Shown here: positions 54,506 to 63,493 of the stretch, in pieces
Numbering within the stretch: position 1 is the first letter of the stretch
How the letters are laid out: each line of letters opens with the position of its first letter
NCBI RefSeq assembly: GCF_019468465.1
Contig: NZ_CP080519.1
Location: 7,991,001 to 8,055,000 of the forward strand
Direction of reading: 5' to 3'
DNA: 64,000 nt
Origin: Amycolatopsis sp. DSM 110486
GTDB lineage: Bacteria > Actinomycetota > Actinomycetes > Mycobacteriales > Pseudonocardiaceae
Program-made: the position numbers and the translations under genes
Notes under the pieces: generated by a model
What the model was told of the DNA's origin: nothing
Database searches by the model: none
What the model saw: only the letters and a program-made list of their open reading frames with translations

Positions 54506-54769
54506 GGTTGACGCTCCTTCCTTGACACGATATTCCTCTGGGCGAACACGCCGGCCTCGCGGCCCTCCGCCTGTCCTCGGTGCTCAGCGGACGTCGAGTG
54601 ACGAGGTGGTGAGCCTTGACCGCCTCCGCGCAATCATCATCGGCCTGGTGTCCACCACGCCTACGGGAACTACCTCGCGTATAGCCGGCACGAGAACCGG
54701 CTCCCGCCACTCAGCCAGTCCGAGACCAGATCGATCAAGGCCGTTCGAGGCATGCCTATGCTGTGCGCC

Positions 54770-55282
54770 ATGACGACCGACCTGGGGTTCGACTGTTCCT
54801 GCTGCGGCCGGCACCACGACGAGCTCCCCTTGGGCTATGGCACATTCGCACCTGCCTACTGGCACGACGGCTTGGCCGGCAAATCTGACAGCATCCTCGG
54901 TGACGAGCAATGCATGATCGATGGAGAGCATTTCTTCATCAGGGCTCGCCTGATCCTGCCGACCCTGGATGCCGGCGATGACTTCGAATGGGGCGTGTGG
55001 GTGTCGCTCAGCGAGCCCAACTTTGCCCGCGTCACCGAACTGTGGGACAAGCCTGAACGAGTGCAGGAGGCACCCTATTTCGGATGGCTCGCCACCGAAC
55101 TCCCCACCTACGAGCCGACAACCCTGAACCTGAAAACCAACCTGCACAGCCAGCCGGTCGGCGTCCGGCCAACCGTGGAACTCGAGCCCACCGACCACCC
55201 ACTGGCGGTTGAACAGCGCACAGGTATCACCCGTGCCCGCGTGCGAACGATCGCCGAACTGCTCCTGCACCCCACCCAGTGA
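54770..55282 (+). CDS. DUF2199-like hypothetical protein
   Basis: A 170-aa protein. A probable zinc knuckle (FDCSCCGRHHDELPLGYGTFAP) is followed by a mixed domain with FFIRARLILPTLDAGDDFEWGVWVSL and HPLAVEQRTGITRARVRTIAELLLHP. This pattern matches DUF2199. ATG 54770. Function unknown. Confidence 0.75.
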   Translation: MTTDLGFDCSCCGRHHDELPLGYGTFAPAYWHDGLAGKSDSILGDEQCMIDGEHFFIRARLILPTLDAGDDFEWGVWVSLSEPNFARVTELWDKPERVQEAPYFGWLATELPTYEPTTLNLKTNLHSQPVGVRPTVELEPTDHPLAVEQRTGITRARVRTIAELLLHPTQ

Positions 55283-55481
55283 TGACTCCGTGACGCGGGA
55301 TCTCGGCCGCGCACCCGGATGCAGGTCAAGCACCGCGCGCGGATAGCCGCCGACCACAACACGATGCGCCAGCGGAAACGCGACCGCTTCTGACCGCCAG
55401 AAGCCAAGTCGCTCACGCACGCCGACAGCAGCGAACGTCACCAGTGCTGCCAACGTGCGGTCTCGACGGTCGGCGCCGGCG

Positions 55482-55895
55482 TCAGCGCAACGTCCAGCCG
55501 GCCGGGTCATCCTCTGTCCACAGCTCATGACGTTCCAGCGCGAACCGATCAGCGAAGCTGATGCGCTCATCCACCGCCAGCACTGTCTCTGCGCCGCCTG
55601 CCGCGTTGCGGCCAGGACCGATGCGATAGCCGGTGTCTATTTCCTCGTGCCAGGGCTGCTCGTCCACCACGACCCGGCACTTCGCGTCGTGGTCGATTCG
55701 GGCGTATCGCCGACCTGAGATGACCAGTCGCTGCGCCCGGGTCGACCATTGGAACAGCACCTGCTCCGAACTGAGGGCGTTGCTCCACACGGACCAGCCC
55801 TGGCCGTTGGCCAGGAAGACCAGATCGGTCGCTTCCATGCTGCCCGGGTAGATGCGGGCGTCGCTCCACTTGCCGACCAAGTCCGCGTCGTTCAT
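55482..55895 (-). CDS. Hypothetical protein
   Basis: A 137-aa protein, ATG 55895. A repeated strand pattern with many Trp (LVGKWSDARIYP, LANGQGWSVWSNAL, VLFQWSTRAQRLVISG, EIDTGYRIGPG) suggests a small beta-barrel of the lipocalin-like kind. No motif for function. Codon use is ordinary for the region. Confidence 0.65.
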   Translation of the reverse strand: MNDADLVGKWSDARIYPGSMEATDLVFLANGQGWSVWSNALSSEQVLFQWSTRAQRLVISGRRYARIDHDAKCRVVVDEQPWHEEIDTGYRIGPGRNAAGGAETVLAVDERISFADRFALERHELWTEDDPAGWTLR

Positions 55896-56177
55896 CCCGC
55901 GATCATCGCACCCCCACCTGCACGCAGTCGGCCACGACAGCACAGCCAGTTCCAGCCGCTGCTCAACCCATTGCGAACTTGCCGCGGGATCGAGGCACCA
56001 CCCGCGCCGGCGCGGCCGTCACCACTGGCCAGCCGCCAGAGTGCTTGCCAAGTGAGCACCTCCGGTCACGCCGGCAGTGCCCTCCAGTTCGGGAAAGCGG
56101 GTCAACCAGCTGTGCTCGGACAGCTGACGTCGCGATCTGGTCGCGGTACTGCCAAACGGATGTGAGTAGCAGAGCGT

Positions 56178-57872
56178 CTAAGTCGTGGCGTGGCGGGCCG
56201 CGAGGTAGCCGAAGATCAGGCCCGCGCTCACTTGGCATCCGGCGCCGGGGTATTCGGAAGCCATGGGAGAGTCCGCGTCGTTGCCGCAGGCGTACAAGCC
56301 CGGGATCGGGGTCCCCTGCTCGTCGAGGACTCTCGCGTCGGGATCGGTCCGCAGGCCCAGTGAGGTGGCCAGCGGGGTGGGAACGACGGCGATTGCGTGG
56401 AACGGGGCCGTTCGAACAGGGCCGAGGTTGGCGTTGGGTGTGTGGCGGGGGTCGCCACTCCGCTGCCCGAAGGGGCTTCGTCCTTTTCCGAACTCGTCGT
56501 CGACGCCGGTCCGCGCGTGCCGGTCGGCGGCCGCGACTGTGCGCTCGAGGCCGTCCGGATCGACGCCGATCATGGTGGCGAGCTCCCGTACCGTCGGTGC
56601 GGTGTGGAGGTAGCCGGCCGCGGTGTGCCGCCGGAGCACGGTCTTGGGCGCGTGCGGGCGGATCATGCCGAGCCCGTACCGGGAGAGAGTCCGGGAGTCG
56701 AGCACGAGCCACGCGGGGATGGTCGGCATGGACTGGTGCGAGTTGTACATCGCGCGGGTGAAGCGGTGGTAGGAAACGGATTCGTCGACGAACCGGCGTC
56801 CGGCGGCGTTGACGGCGATGATGCCGGGCTTGGCGCGGTCCCAGATGTGCGGGAACACCGCGGTCGACCCGTCTCGGCGACGGCCGATCGAGCTGGGAAA
56901 CCACCATGCGTTGTCGTCGCGAGGTTCGCCGAGCGCGCCGCCGACAGCTTGGGCGAGGGCGATCGTGTCGCCGGTTGCGCCCTCGGCTGCCGGTGTGAAC
57001 TGTGGCGTCGGCCGGGGCAGGTGCCGAGCTCGCAGCTCCGGGTCGGCGGGGAAGCCACCGCCGGCGAGGACGACTCCGCGACGTGCGGCAATCCGGACCG
57101 TCCGGCCGCGATGCTGGGCGGCCGCTCCGACGACGCGGCCTGCGCCGTCGGTGACGAGGTCGGTGGTGTGTGCGGTGAACCAAACCTCGCCCGAACGCAG
57201 AAGCAGCTGGTGATACAGGCTCGCGACGAGGGCGTTGCCCATGACCAGCCGGGTGCCGCGTGGGTAACGGAGCCGGTCGATCGCCCAGCGCAGGCCGAGG
57301 CGCAGCGCGACGGCCACGCCCCGCACCGAACCATCGAAGATGGTGAGGAGCTGGTCGACCTCGAGGCGGCGGACCATCAGGGTGCCACCGAAGAGCGCGA
57401 GTTCCGGGATCGGCGGGCGGATCCGGGCGAAGGCGCGCTTGCCCAGCCGCCGGCCGTCGAAGACGTGCGGCTCGAGTGCTCGGCCCACGCCGGATCCGGC
57501 GAGTTCGGGATGGTAGTCGACGACGGTCGCGGAATGCCGGAACCGCACTCCGATGCGGTCCAGGTAGTCGATCGCAGTGGGGCCGTGCGAGAGATATGTT
57601 TCCCGGAGTTCACGGGCTGCGCGGGCACCGACCAGCGCGTCGAGATAGGACGCCGCGGCCTCGGTATCGGCGACGGGGTCGTCCTGGAACTGGTGCCCCG
57701 GAATCCAGCAGGTCCCGGCGGAGCGGGCGGTGGTCCCGCCCAGCCACTCGGTTTTCTCCAGCACCAGGGCGGACAGCCCCTCGTGCGCGCCGACCGTTGC
57801 CGCGCACAGCCCCGCCGCGCCGGAGCCGAGTACCAGCAGGTCGACCTCGTGGTCCCATCGCTCGTCGGGCAC
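56178..57872 (-). CDS. FAD-dependent oxidoreductase, 3-ketosteroid dehydrogenase-like
   Basis: The 564-aa flavoprotein has the FAD-binding DLLVLGSGAAGLCAATVGAHEGL at residues ~10-32, VLEKTEWLGGTTARSAGTCWIP, a late ARRGVVLAGGGFPADPELR and a terminal YACGNDADSPMASEYPGAGC. This layout is that of the KstD/fumarate reductase flavoprotein family. The substrate is not evident; an alcohol or ketone oxidation step next to the PQQ dehydrogenase is possible. It lies downstream of that gene on the same strand but beyond a strong hairpin. Confidence 0.9.
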   Translation of the reverse strand: MPDERWDHEVDLLVLGSGAAGLCAATVGAHEGLSALVLEKTEWLGGTTARSAGTCWIPGHQFQDDPVADTEAAASYLDALVGARAARELRETYLSHGPTAIDYLDRIGVRFRHSATVVDYHPELAGSGVGRALEPHVFDGRRLGKRAFARIRPPIPELALFGGTLMVRRLEVDQLLTIFDGSVRGVAVALRLGLRWAIDRLRYPRGTRLVMGNALVASLYHQLLLRSGEVWFTAHTTDLVTDGAGRVVGAAAQHRGRTVRIAARRGVVLAGGGFPADPELRARHLPRPTPQFTPAAEGATGDTIALAQAVGGALGEPRDDNAWWFPSSIGRRRDGSTAVFPHIWDRAKPGIIAVNAAGRRFVDESVSYHRFTRAMYNSHQSMPTIPAWLVLDSRTLSRYGLGMIRPHAPKTVLRRHTAAGYLHTAPTVRELATMIGVDPDGLERTVAAADRHARTGVDDEFGKGRSPFGQRSGDPRHTPNANLGPVRTAPFHAIAVVPTPLATSLGLRTDPDARVLDEQGTPIPGLYACGNDADSPMASEYPGAGCQVSAGLIFGYLAARHATT

Positions 57873-57893
57873 GCTGTGGTCCCTTCTGATGAG

Positions 57894-57940
57894 GCTCCGC
57901 CGCGGTCTCCCTGAGTGGCGCCGGGAGGCCGCGGCGGAGC
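57894..57940. terminator. Hairpin between PQQ dehydrogenase and flavoprotein genes
   Basis: An 18-bp stem (57894-57911 with 57923-57940, one mismatch) and an 11-nt loop lie directly after the PQQ dehydrogenase stop. It should terminate or attenuate transcription into the flavoprotein gene. Confidence 0.8.
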
Positions 57941-57942
57941 GG

Positions 57943-60096
57943 TCAGATCACGACGATCTTGCCGGTGTTCTGCGGGTAGATCGGGTCGTTGTAGAAGTAC
58001 TCGCCCTTCTTCGCGAAGGTGTGCTTGAAGGATTGCCCCGGCATGAGGGTCCCGCTGTCGAACTCGTACTCGAAGAACGAGACCGCGCCGTGTGCGGTGG
58101 CGTTGCCGACCGGGTTGACGAAGGTGATCTCGGTGCCGACCGGGACGGTCAGGTTCTGCGGTGACATCGCGTTCTGCGTCACCGTGTTCTCCTGTGCGCC
58201 CGGCGTGCCCGCGCCGGCGTCCCAGATCCGGCCGAGCGTGACGGTGTAGCCGGCCGCCGCGGCGGTCACCGCCGCCGTGCGGATCTGGTTGCGCTTCGAC
58301 GGGGGAGTGGGCGCGGTGGCGGGGGCGACCCGGCCGCCGAGCTTGAACGCCCACAGGTGGTCGCCCTTCGGGATGTCGGGGTAAGGCAGGCCGTTGCCGC
58401 CGGCGAACACGGCGAGGTACTGCTGCCCGTCGATCTCGTAGGTGACCGGGCTGGTGTGCACGCCCGCTCCACATTGGAATCGCCACAGTTCTTTGGCGTC
58501 GGTGTCGTCCATGCCGAGTAGGACGCCGTCGGGGCCGCCCTGGAACATCACGCCGCCCGCGGTGGTGAGGATGCCGTTGCCGTGCGCCAGCGACCATTCG
58601 CTGTCCTTGCTCCACACCAGCTTGTTCGTGCGGGGGTCGATCGCCGCGAGGCCGCCCGCGAAGTACTCGCCGTAGGGGCGGGCGGTGTTGACCCGGCCTC
58701 CGGTGGTGTTGGAGTACGCGGAGTTGACGAGGCCGTAGCCGACGTAAACGTAGCCGGTCTCGGGGTTGAACGAGACGTGCGCCCAGTCGGCGCCGCCGCC
58801 CGCGCCCGGGAAGATGATGGTGGCGCGGTCCCAGTGCGTGGCGAAGAGCCCGCCGTTGGGGTAAAACGGCACCGGCCGGGTGGAGTTGTCCAGGCGGGGT
58901 TCCTGGGGGACGAACGGGTCGCCCTTCGGGAACGGCTGGGTCGGCGAGGTCTTGTGTCGCGGGTCCTGCGGCACGGGGCGCTCTTCGACACCCTGCACGG
59001 GCTTTCCGTTGGTGCGGTCGAGGATGTAGTACATGCCGACTTTGGAGCCGTACGCGACGACCTTGCGCAGCTTCCCGTCGATGCGCAGGTCGATCAGCAC
59101 CGGCGCCATCACGTTGTCGTAGTCCCAGATGTCGTGGTGTACCGACTGGAAGTGCCAGCGCCGCTTGCCCGTCTTGGCGTCGATGGCCACGAGCGAGTTG
59201 GCGAAGAGGTTGTCGCCGCCGCGGGTGGATCCGTTGGTGCGCGGGTAGGGGTTGCCGAACGTCCAGTAGACGAGCCCGAGGTCGGGGTCGACCGCGGGGT
59301 GGATCCACGGCACGGCCCCACCGGTCTTCCAGCTTTCGCCTTCCCAGGTGTCGTTGCCGAACTCGCCGGGGCCCGGCACGGACCAGAACGTCCAGGCGAT
59401 CTTCCCGGTTGCCGCATCGAGGGCATACGCACGCCCGCGCGCGCCGGCGGTGCTGCCCTGCATTCCGACGTAGATGAGCCCGTCCCAGTAGACGATGGCG
59501 CCCGCGAGCGTCCCGGTCGCGCCGCCGCACTGCCCGTTGGCCGGGTCGCACTCCTCCGGCGTGCCCTGGGTCGGGTCTTCGGTCAGCAGCTGGCGCTTCC
59601 ACAACACCGCGCCCGTTTTCTGGTTCAGCGCATACACGATGTTCGCGCCCGACGTCGAGAAGACCTTGCCCTGGCCGAGTGCGACGCCGCGCATGTTGGT
59701 GGTTTCGGAACCGACGTTCGACTTCCACCGGATGGCGCCGGTCTTCCCGTCGACGGCGAACACGTTCTGCTGGGTGGTCTGGACGTAGAGCACGCCGTCC
59801 TGCGCGACGATCGTGCTCTGCTGCGCGCGGGAGGTGTCGCCGCCCTCGAGGTTCACGTGCCAGGCGCCGCCGAGCCGGTCGAGGGTGCGGCGGTTGATCT
59901 GCTTGAGCGGTGAGTGGTTCTGGTTGGCGAGGTTTCCGCCGACCTTCGGGAAATCCGCACCGGTGGCACCGAAGGCATCGGGTTGCTTCGGCGTGTCCGG
60001 GGCCCCTGCCGACGCCGGCGCCGTGCCGAGCACTGTGCCCACCACCGCCGCGCTCGCCGTGGTGGCCGCACCGGACAGAAATCTGCGTCGATCCAT
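57943..60096 (-). CDS. Tat-exported PQQ-dependent dehydrogenase with cupredoxin-like C-terminal domain
   Basis: A 717-aa protein. A twin-arginine signal (DRRRFLSGAATTASAAVVG, cleavage near ASA-GA) is followed by an eight-bladed quinoprotein propeller with W-motif repeats (VFAVDGKTGAIRWKS, ALDAATGKIAWTF, AIDAKTGKRRWHFQ) and the GGDNLFANSLVAID active-site region. Unlike methanol dehydrogenases there is no adjacent Cys-Cys pair, and there is no haem domain. Residues ~640-717 form a cupredoxin-like domain (LTVPVGTEITFVNPVGN...KKGEYFYNDP) whose usual Cys, second His and Met copper ligands are replaced. It probably oxidises an alcohol or aldose outside the membrane. It is divergent from the pqq genes. 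Confidence 0.9.
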   Translation of the reverse strand: MDRRRFLSGAATTASAAVVGTVLGTAPASAGAPDTPKQPDAFGATGADFPKVGGNLANQNHSPLKQINRRTLDRLGGAWHVNLEGGDTSRAQQSTIVAQDGVLYVQTTQQNVFAVDGKTGAIRWKSNVGSETTNMRGVALGQGKVFSTSGANIVYALNQKTGAVLWKRQLLTEDPTQGTPEECDPANGQCGGATGTLAGAIVYWDGLIYVGMQGSTAGARGRAYALDAATGKIAWTFWSVPGPGEFGNDTWEGESWKTGGAVPWIHPAVDPDLGLVYWTFGNPYPRTNGSTRGGDNLFANSLVAIDAKTGKRRWHFQSVHHDIWDYDNVMAPVLIDLRIDGKLRKVVAYGSKVGMYYILDRTNGKPVQGVEERPVPQDPRHKTSPTQPFPKGDPFVPQEPRLDNSTRPVPFYPNGGLFATHWDRATIIFPGAGGGADWAHVSFNPETGYVYVGYGLVNSAYSNTTGGRVNTARPYGEYFAGGLAAIDPRTNKLVWSKDSEWSLAHGNGILTTAGGVMFQGGPDGVLLGMDDTDAKELWRFQCGAGVHTSPVTYEIDGQQYLAVFAGGNGLPYPDIPKGDHLWAFKLGGRVAPATAPTPPSKRNQIRTAAVTAAAAGYTVTLGRIWDAGAGTPGAQENTVTQNAMSPQNLTVPVGTEITFVNPVGNATAHGAVSFFEYEFDSGTLMPGQSFKHTFAKKGEYFYNDPIYPQNTGKIVVI

Positions 60097-60154
60097 CGAT
60101 TGCCCTCTCTTCATTGAGGAAAAGCGCTGCGAGGAGTGACTCAACCCGAAGGAC

Positions 60155-60221
60155 GTGGTCCACCTGGTGGTCCATCAAGTCCGTTGGTCGGTTGAGCTTA
60201 AAGGCTTCCGGAGTGGTCCAC
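60155..60221. promoter_or_regulatory. Three copies of GTGGTCCA in the pqq divergent promoter
   Basis: GTGGTCCAC (60155-60163), GTGGTCCA (60167-60174) and GTGGTCCAC (60213-60221) lie between the divergent PQQ dehydrogenase and pqqA genes. The first two are spaced 12 bp start to start, roughly one helical turn. They resemble TGGTCCACCA-type GntR/FadR operators. No regulator gene is adjacent. Confidence 0.5.
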
Positions 60222-60360
60222 AAGACTGCGCGGCGGCCAAGTCGCCTCTTGTTCGACCTTGGGTCCAGGAGGTACTGTCCGGAGCGCCAGGTGGGCCAAT
60301 CGGTCCGCTACATGGACCTGTTGGTTTCTCTGTCCCACTGTTGTGAAGAGGAGCGAAGCC

Positions 60361-60504
60361 ATGTCCGCTGTACCGGAAACGCCCAGCACCAAGCTCGTCG
60401 AGTCCGTCCTGCCCACGTGGACCGACCCGGTGCTGGAGGGATACGAAACGCGGCCGGAGGTGACGGCCTACGCGCTTGAGAGCGGGCCGTGGAACGCCCG
60501 CTGA
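60361..60504 (+). CDS. pqqA: PQQ precursor peptide PqqA
   Basis: A 47-aa peptide. Near its C-terminus PEVTAYALE carries the E-x3-Y pair (Glu-Val-Thr-Ala-Tyr) that is crosslinked by PqqE to become PQQ. The N-terminal ~30 residues (STKLVESVLPTWTDPVLEGY) form a long leader for PqqD recognition. ATG after GAGG. It overlaps pqqC by 16 bp. Confidence 0.92.
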   Translation: MSAVPETPSTKLVESVLPTWTDPVLEGYETRPEVTAYALESGPWNAR

Positions 60505-61178
60505 CCAGGGCGGAGTTCACCGACGCCCTGCTCGGTCTGTCCAAACGCTACTGGGCGCACCACCCGTTCCACCTTCGCCTGCACGACGGGGGCTGCGAGC
60601 CGGCGGACCTGCGCCGCTGGGTGGCGAACCGCTGGTACTACCAGAAGTGCCTGTCGCGCAAGAACGCGGCGATCGTCGCGAACTGCCCGCTGCCCGAGGT
60701 TCGCCGCGCGTGGGTGGGCCGCATCGTGTTCCACGACGGGGAGCACGAGCACGAAGGTGGCATGCACGAGTGGCTGCGGCTGGCGGAAGCGGTGGGGCTG
60801 AGCAGGGCGGAGGTGCTCGACGAACGGCACGTGCTGCCCGGGGTGCGGTTCGCGGTCGACGGTTACCTCGACTTCTGCCGCACCCGGCCGTGGAAGGAAA
60901 GCGTGGCGGCCGCGCTGACGGAGCTGTTCTCCCCGGACCACATGAGCGACCGCATGGACGCGTGGCGCCGCCACTACGGCTGGATCGAGCCGGACGGGTT
61001 CGCGTACTTCGACCGGCGCATTCCGGCCGCTCGCGACGACAGCGCGTTCACCCTCGAGCTGGTGCTGACGCACTGCCGCACCCGTGCGGAACAGGAAGCC
61101 GCGATCCGGGCGCTGTCGTTCAAGTGCGACGTCCTCTGGAGCGTGCTCGACGCAGTGGACTATGCGAGGTGCTCATGA
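60489..61178 (+). CDS. pqqC: Pyrroloquinoline-quinone synthase PqqC
   Basis: A 229-aa all-helical oxidase that performs the last ring closure and eight-electron oxidation of PQQ. Family blocks are RYWAHHPFHLRLHDG, RRWVANRWYYQKCLSRKNAAI, HDGEHEHEGGMHEWLRLAEA and YFDRRI, then LSFKCDVLWSVLDA. GTG start inside pqqA; 4-bp overlap with the next gene. Confidence 0.97.
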   Translation: MERPLTRAEFTDALLGLSKRYWAHHPFHLRLHDGGCEPADLRRWVANRWYYQKCLSRKNAAIVANCPLPEVRRAWVGRIVFHDGEHEHEGGMHEWLRLAEAVGLSRAEVLDERHVLPGVRFAVDGYLDFCRTRPWKESVAAALTELFSPDHMSDRMDAWRRHYGWIEPDGFAYFDRRIPAARDDSAFTLELVLTHCRTRAEQEAAIRALSFKCDVLWSVLDAVDYARCS

Positions 61179-62569
61179 CGCTGGACACCGGCAGCAGGCC
61201 CGGGGTGCGCCCGGGCGTGCGCCTGGAGCTCGACCCGGTGCGGCAGAGCCGGGTTCTCCTGTTCCCCGAAGGGGTTCTGGTGCTCAACGACACCGCGGCC
61301 GCCGTGGTCGAGCTCTGCGACACCCGGCGCACCGTGGCGGAGATCGTGGCCTGTCTGGGCGAGCGGTACTCCGGCGTCACGAATAGTTCGGTGCTGCGGG
61401 CGCTGGCCGACCTGGAGACCCGCGGGCTGGTGGGCACCGGGCCGGACGTGCGCGCGGCGCGTCCGGTACCCGCCGGAAAGCCGGTGACGGCGGCCGCGCC
61501 ACGATCACCGGCGCCCCTCGGGCTGCTCGCGGAGCTGACCTACCGGTGCCCGCTGCAGTGCACCTATTGCGCCAACCCGCTGAACCTCGGCGACTACCGC
61601 GACGAGCTCGACACTGCCGGCTGGCAGGACGTTTTCGCGCAGGCGAGGGCTCTCGGTGTGCTGCAGCTGCACCTCTCGGGAGGGGAACCCGGTCTCCGGA
61701 AGGACCTGGTCGAGCTGGTGGCGACGGGGCACGACCTCGGGTTCTACCTCAACCTGGTCACCAGCGGCGTCTCGCTGAACGCCGCGCGGATCGGACAGCT
61801 CGCCGAGGCGGGACTGGACCACTTCCAGCTGTCCTTGCAGGATGCGGAAGCCGCACCGGCGAATGCGATCGCGGGGCGTCGGGCACACGAGCGCAAGCTC
61901 GCCGTCGCCGAGGCCGTGCGCGAAGCCGGACTCCCGTTGACGATCAACGTGGTGCTGCACAGGGGGAACGTCGGGCGGATCCCGGCCATCGCCGCGCTCG
62001 CGGTGGACCTCGGCGCGGATCGGCTGGAGCTGGCGCACACCCAGTTCTACGGCTGGGCCCTGCGCAATCGCGGCGCCCTGCTGCCGAGCCGGGAGCAGGT
62101 GGAGCGTGCTGCCGCCGATGTCGCCGAAGTGCGGGCCCGGTTCGGGGCCGGGCTCGAGGTCGTGCACGTCGCGGCCGACTACTACAGTCCCCGGCCCAAA
62201 CCCTGCAACTACGGCTGGGGCTCGCGCCAGCTCGTGGTGAATCCCGTCGGCGGGGTGCTGCCGTGCCTGGCGGCGGAGACCTTGCCGGACCTTCAGGTGC
62301 CCTCGGTCCGCACCGAAGCGCTGGCCTCGATCTGGTACGACTCGCCGGCGTTCCGCCGGTTCCGCGGCACCGACTGGATGCCGGATCCCTGCCGGAGCTG
62401 CGTGCTCAAGGAAGTCGACTTCGGTGGCTGTCGCTGCCAGGCGTACCAGGTCACTGGCGACGCCGCGGCGACCGATCCGGTCTGCGACCTCTCGGAGTAC
62501 CACCAGGTGGTTCTCGACCAGGTCGAGGACCCCGGTCCTGCGCCGGCCGTGCCCCGGCGGATGCGATGA
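61175..62569 (+). CDS. pqqDE: PqqD-PqqE fusion: peptide chaperone plus radical SAM enzyme
   Basis: A 464-aa protein. Residues ~10-95 are PqqD (VRLELDPVRQSRVLLFPEG, VLNDTAAAVVELCD, VLRALADLETRGLV), the chaperone that holds PqqA. Residues ~110-450 are PqqE: radical SAM motif CPLQCTYC (C-x3-C-x2-C), HLSGGEPGLR, and a SPASM-like region with PCLAAE and DPCRSCVLKEVDFGGCRC for auxiliary clusters. It crosslinks Glu and Tyr of PqqA. The two functions are usually separate genes. Confidence 0.95.
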   Translation: MTLDTGSRPGVRPGVRLELDPVRQSRVLLFPEGVLVLNDTAAAVVELCDTRRTVAEIVACLGERYSGVTNSSVLRALADLETRGLVGTGPDVRAARPVPAGKPVTAAAPRSPAPLGLLAELTYRCPLQCTYCANPLNLGDYRDELDTAGWQDVFAQARALGVLQLHLSGGEPGLRKDLVELVATGHDLGFYLNLVTSGVSLNAARIGQLAEAGLDHFQLSLQDAEAAPANAIAGRRAHERKLAVAEAVREAGLPLTINVVLHRGNVGRIPAIAALAVDLGADRLELAHTQFYGWALRNRGALLPSREQVERAAADVAEVRARFGAGLEVVHVAADYYSPRPKPCNYGWGSRQLVVNPVGGVLPCLAAETLPDLQVPSVRTEALASIWYDSPAFRRFRGTDWMPDPCRSCVLKEVDFGGCRCQAYQVTGDAAATDPVCDLSEYHQVVLDQVEDPGPAPAVPRRMR

Positions 62570-63432
62570 AGGTCCGCTTCCTCGGCACCGCGGCGGGAGG
62601 TGGTGCCCCGCAATGGAACTGCGGCTGCGCAACCTGTGTGCGGGCGCGCCGAGCCGGGGTGTCGCGCACCCAGGATTGCCTGGCCGTCAGCGGTGACGGC
62701 GAGTCGTGGTACCTCACCAACGCCTCGCCGGACCTGCGGACGCAACTGCTCGCGACACCGGAGCTGGCACCGGCCGCGGGATCGCGCGAATCACCTGTCC
62801 GCGGGGTGGTCTTCACCAGCGCCGAACTCGACCACACCCTCGGGCTGCTCACCCTCCGCGAAGCCGGCAGCCTGGACGTCTACGCCACCGCGACCGTCCA
62901 CAAGGCATTGCGATCCGGGTTTCCGATCGAGACCACGATCGGCTCGTACACGCAGCTTCGCGAACACCACCTCGCACCCGGAACGCCGGTGGAGCTCGAA
63001 GGCGGGCTCCGTGTCACCTTGACCGTGCTGAGCAGCAAGAGGCCCAGGTATGCGGGCACGGCGCCGTCGGGCGAGTGGGTCAGCGCGTGCCGCTTCGATT
63101 CCGGCTCCGGCACGCGAGCCTTCGTCTACGCGCCGGGCCTCGCCGCGTGGACCGACGAGTTCGCCACGGTGATCGACGGTGCGGACGTCGTCGCGCTCGA
63201 CGGTACTTTCCTCACCGAGGAAGAGATGGGGCCAGGACGTCCGGCGTCGGGCATGGGGCACCTGGCCATCACCGAGGCCCTGCCTTTCCTGGCCGGGCAT
63301 CCCGGACCCCGGTACCTGTTCACCCACCTCAACAACACCAATCCGCTGGTGCTTCCGGACGCCCACGAGGCGTCCGCGCTGGCGGAGGTGAACGCCGCTG
63401 TGGCGTTCGACGGGCAACTGCTCGAACTCTGA
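62566..63432 (+). CDS. pqqB: PQQ biosynthesis hydroxylase PqqB
   Basis: A 288-aa metallo-beta-lactamase-fold protein. The opening VRFLGTAAGGGAPQWNCGCATC is diagnostic. The second-shell motif SAELDHTLGLLTLRE replaces the canonical HxHxDH as in other PqqB proteins, and FTHLNNTNPL lies near the end. It hydroxylates the crosslinked tyrosine. ATG overlaps the pqqDE stop. No pqqF-like protease is in the window. Confidence 0.96.
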   Translation: MKVRFLGTAAGGGAPQWNCGCATCVRARRAGVSRTQDCLAVSGDGESWYLTNASPDLRTQLLATPELAPAAGSRESPVRGVVFTSAELDHTLGLLTLREAGSLDVYATATVHKALRSGFPIETTIGSYTQLREHHLAPGTPVELEGGLRVTLTVLSSKRPRYAGTAPSGEWVSACRFDSGSGTRAFVYAPGLAAWTDEFATVIDGADVVALDGTFLTEEEMGPGRPASGMGHLAITEALPFLAGHPGPRYLFTHLNNTNPLVLPDAHEASALAEVNAAVAFDGQLLEL

Positions 63433-63442
63433 ATCCGATTCC

Positions 63443-63463
63443 CCTGCCGGCTTCGACGGCAGG
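63443..63463. terminator. Short hairpin after pqqB
   Basis: A 7-bp stem (CCTGCCG/CGGCAGG) with a 7-nt loop lies 10 bp after the pqqB stop and before the ThuA gene. A weak terminator or attenuator. Confidence 0.4.
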
Positions 63464-63493
63464 TCCACTGTGTCCAGAACAGGATGGAGAACC

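Noticed and set aside
58990..59320. Lanthanide-dependent (XoxF-type) alcohol dehydrogenase
   Set aside because: The GGDNLF active-site motif has Leu, not Asp, two residues after the presumed catalytic Asp, and the adjacent-Cys pair typical of these dehydrogenases is missing.
57377..60223. A 948-codon minus frame across the PQQ dehydrogenase
   Set aside because: It overlaps the genuine quinoprotein in another frame, is Arg/Pro-rich and merges into part of the flavoprotein frame only by lack of stops.
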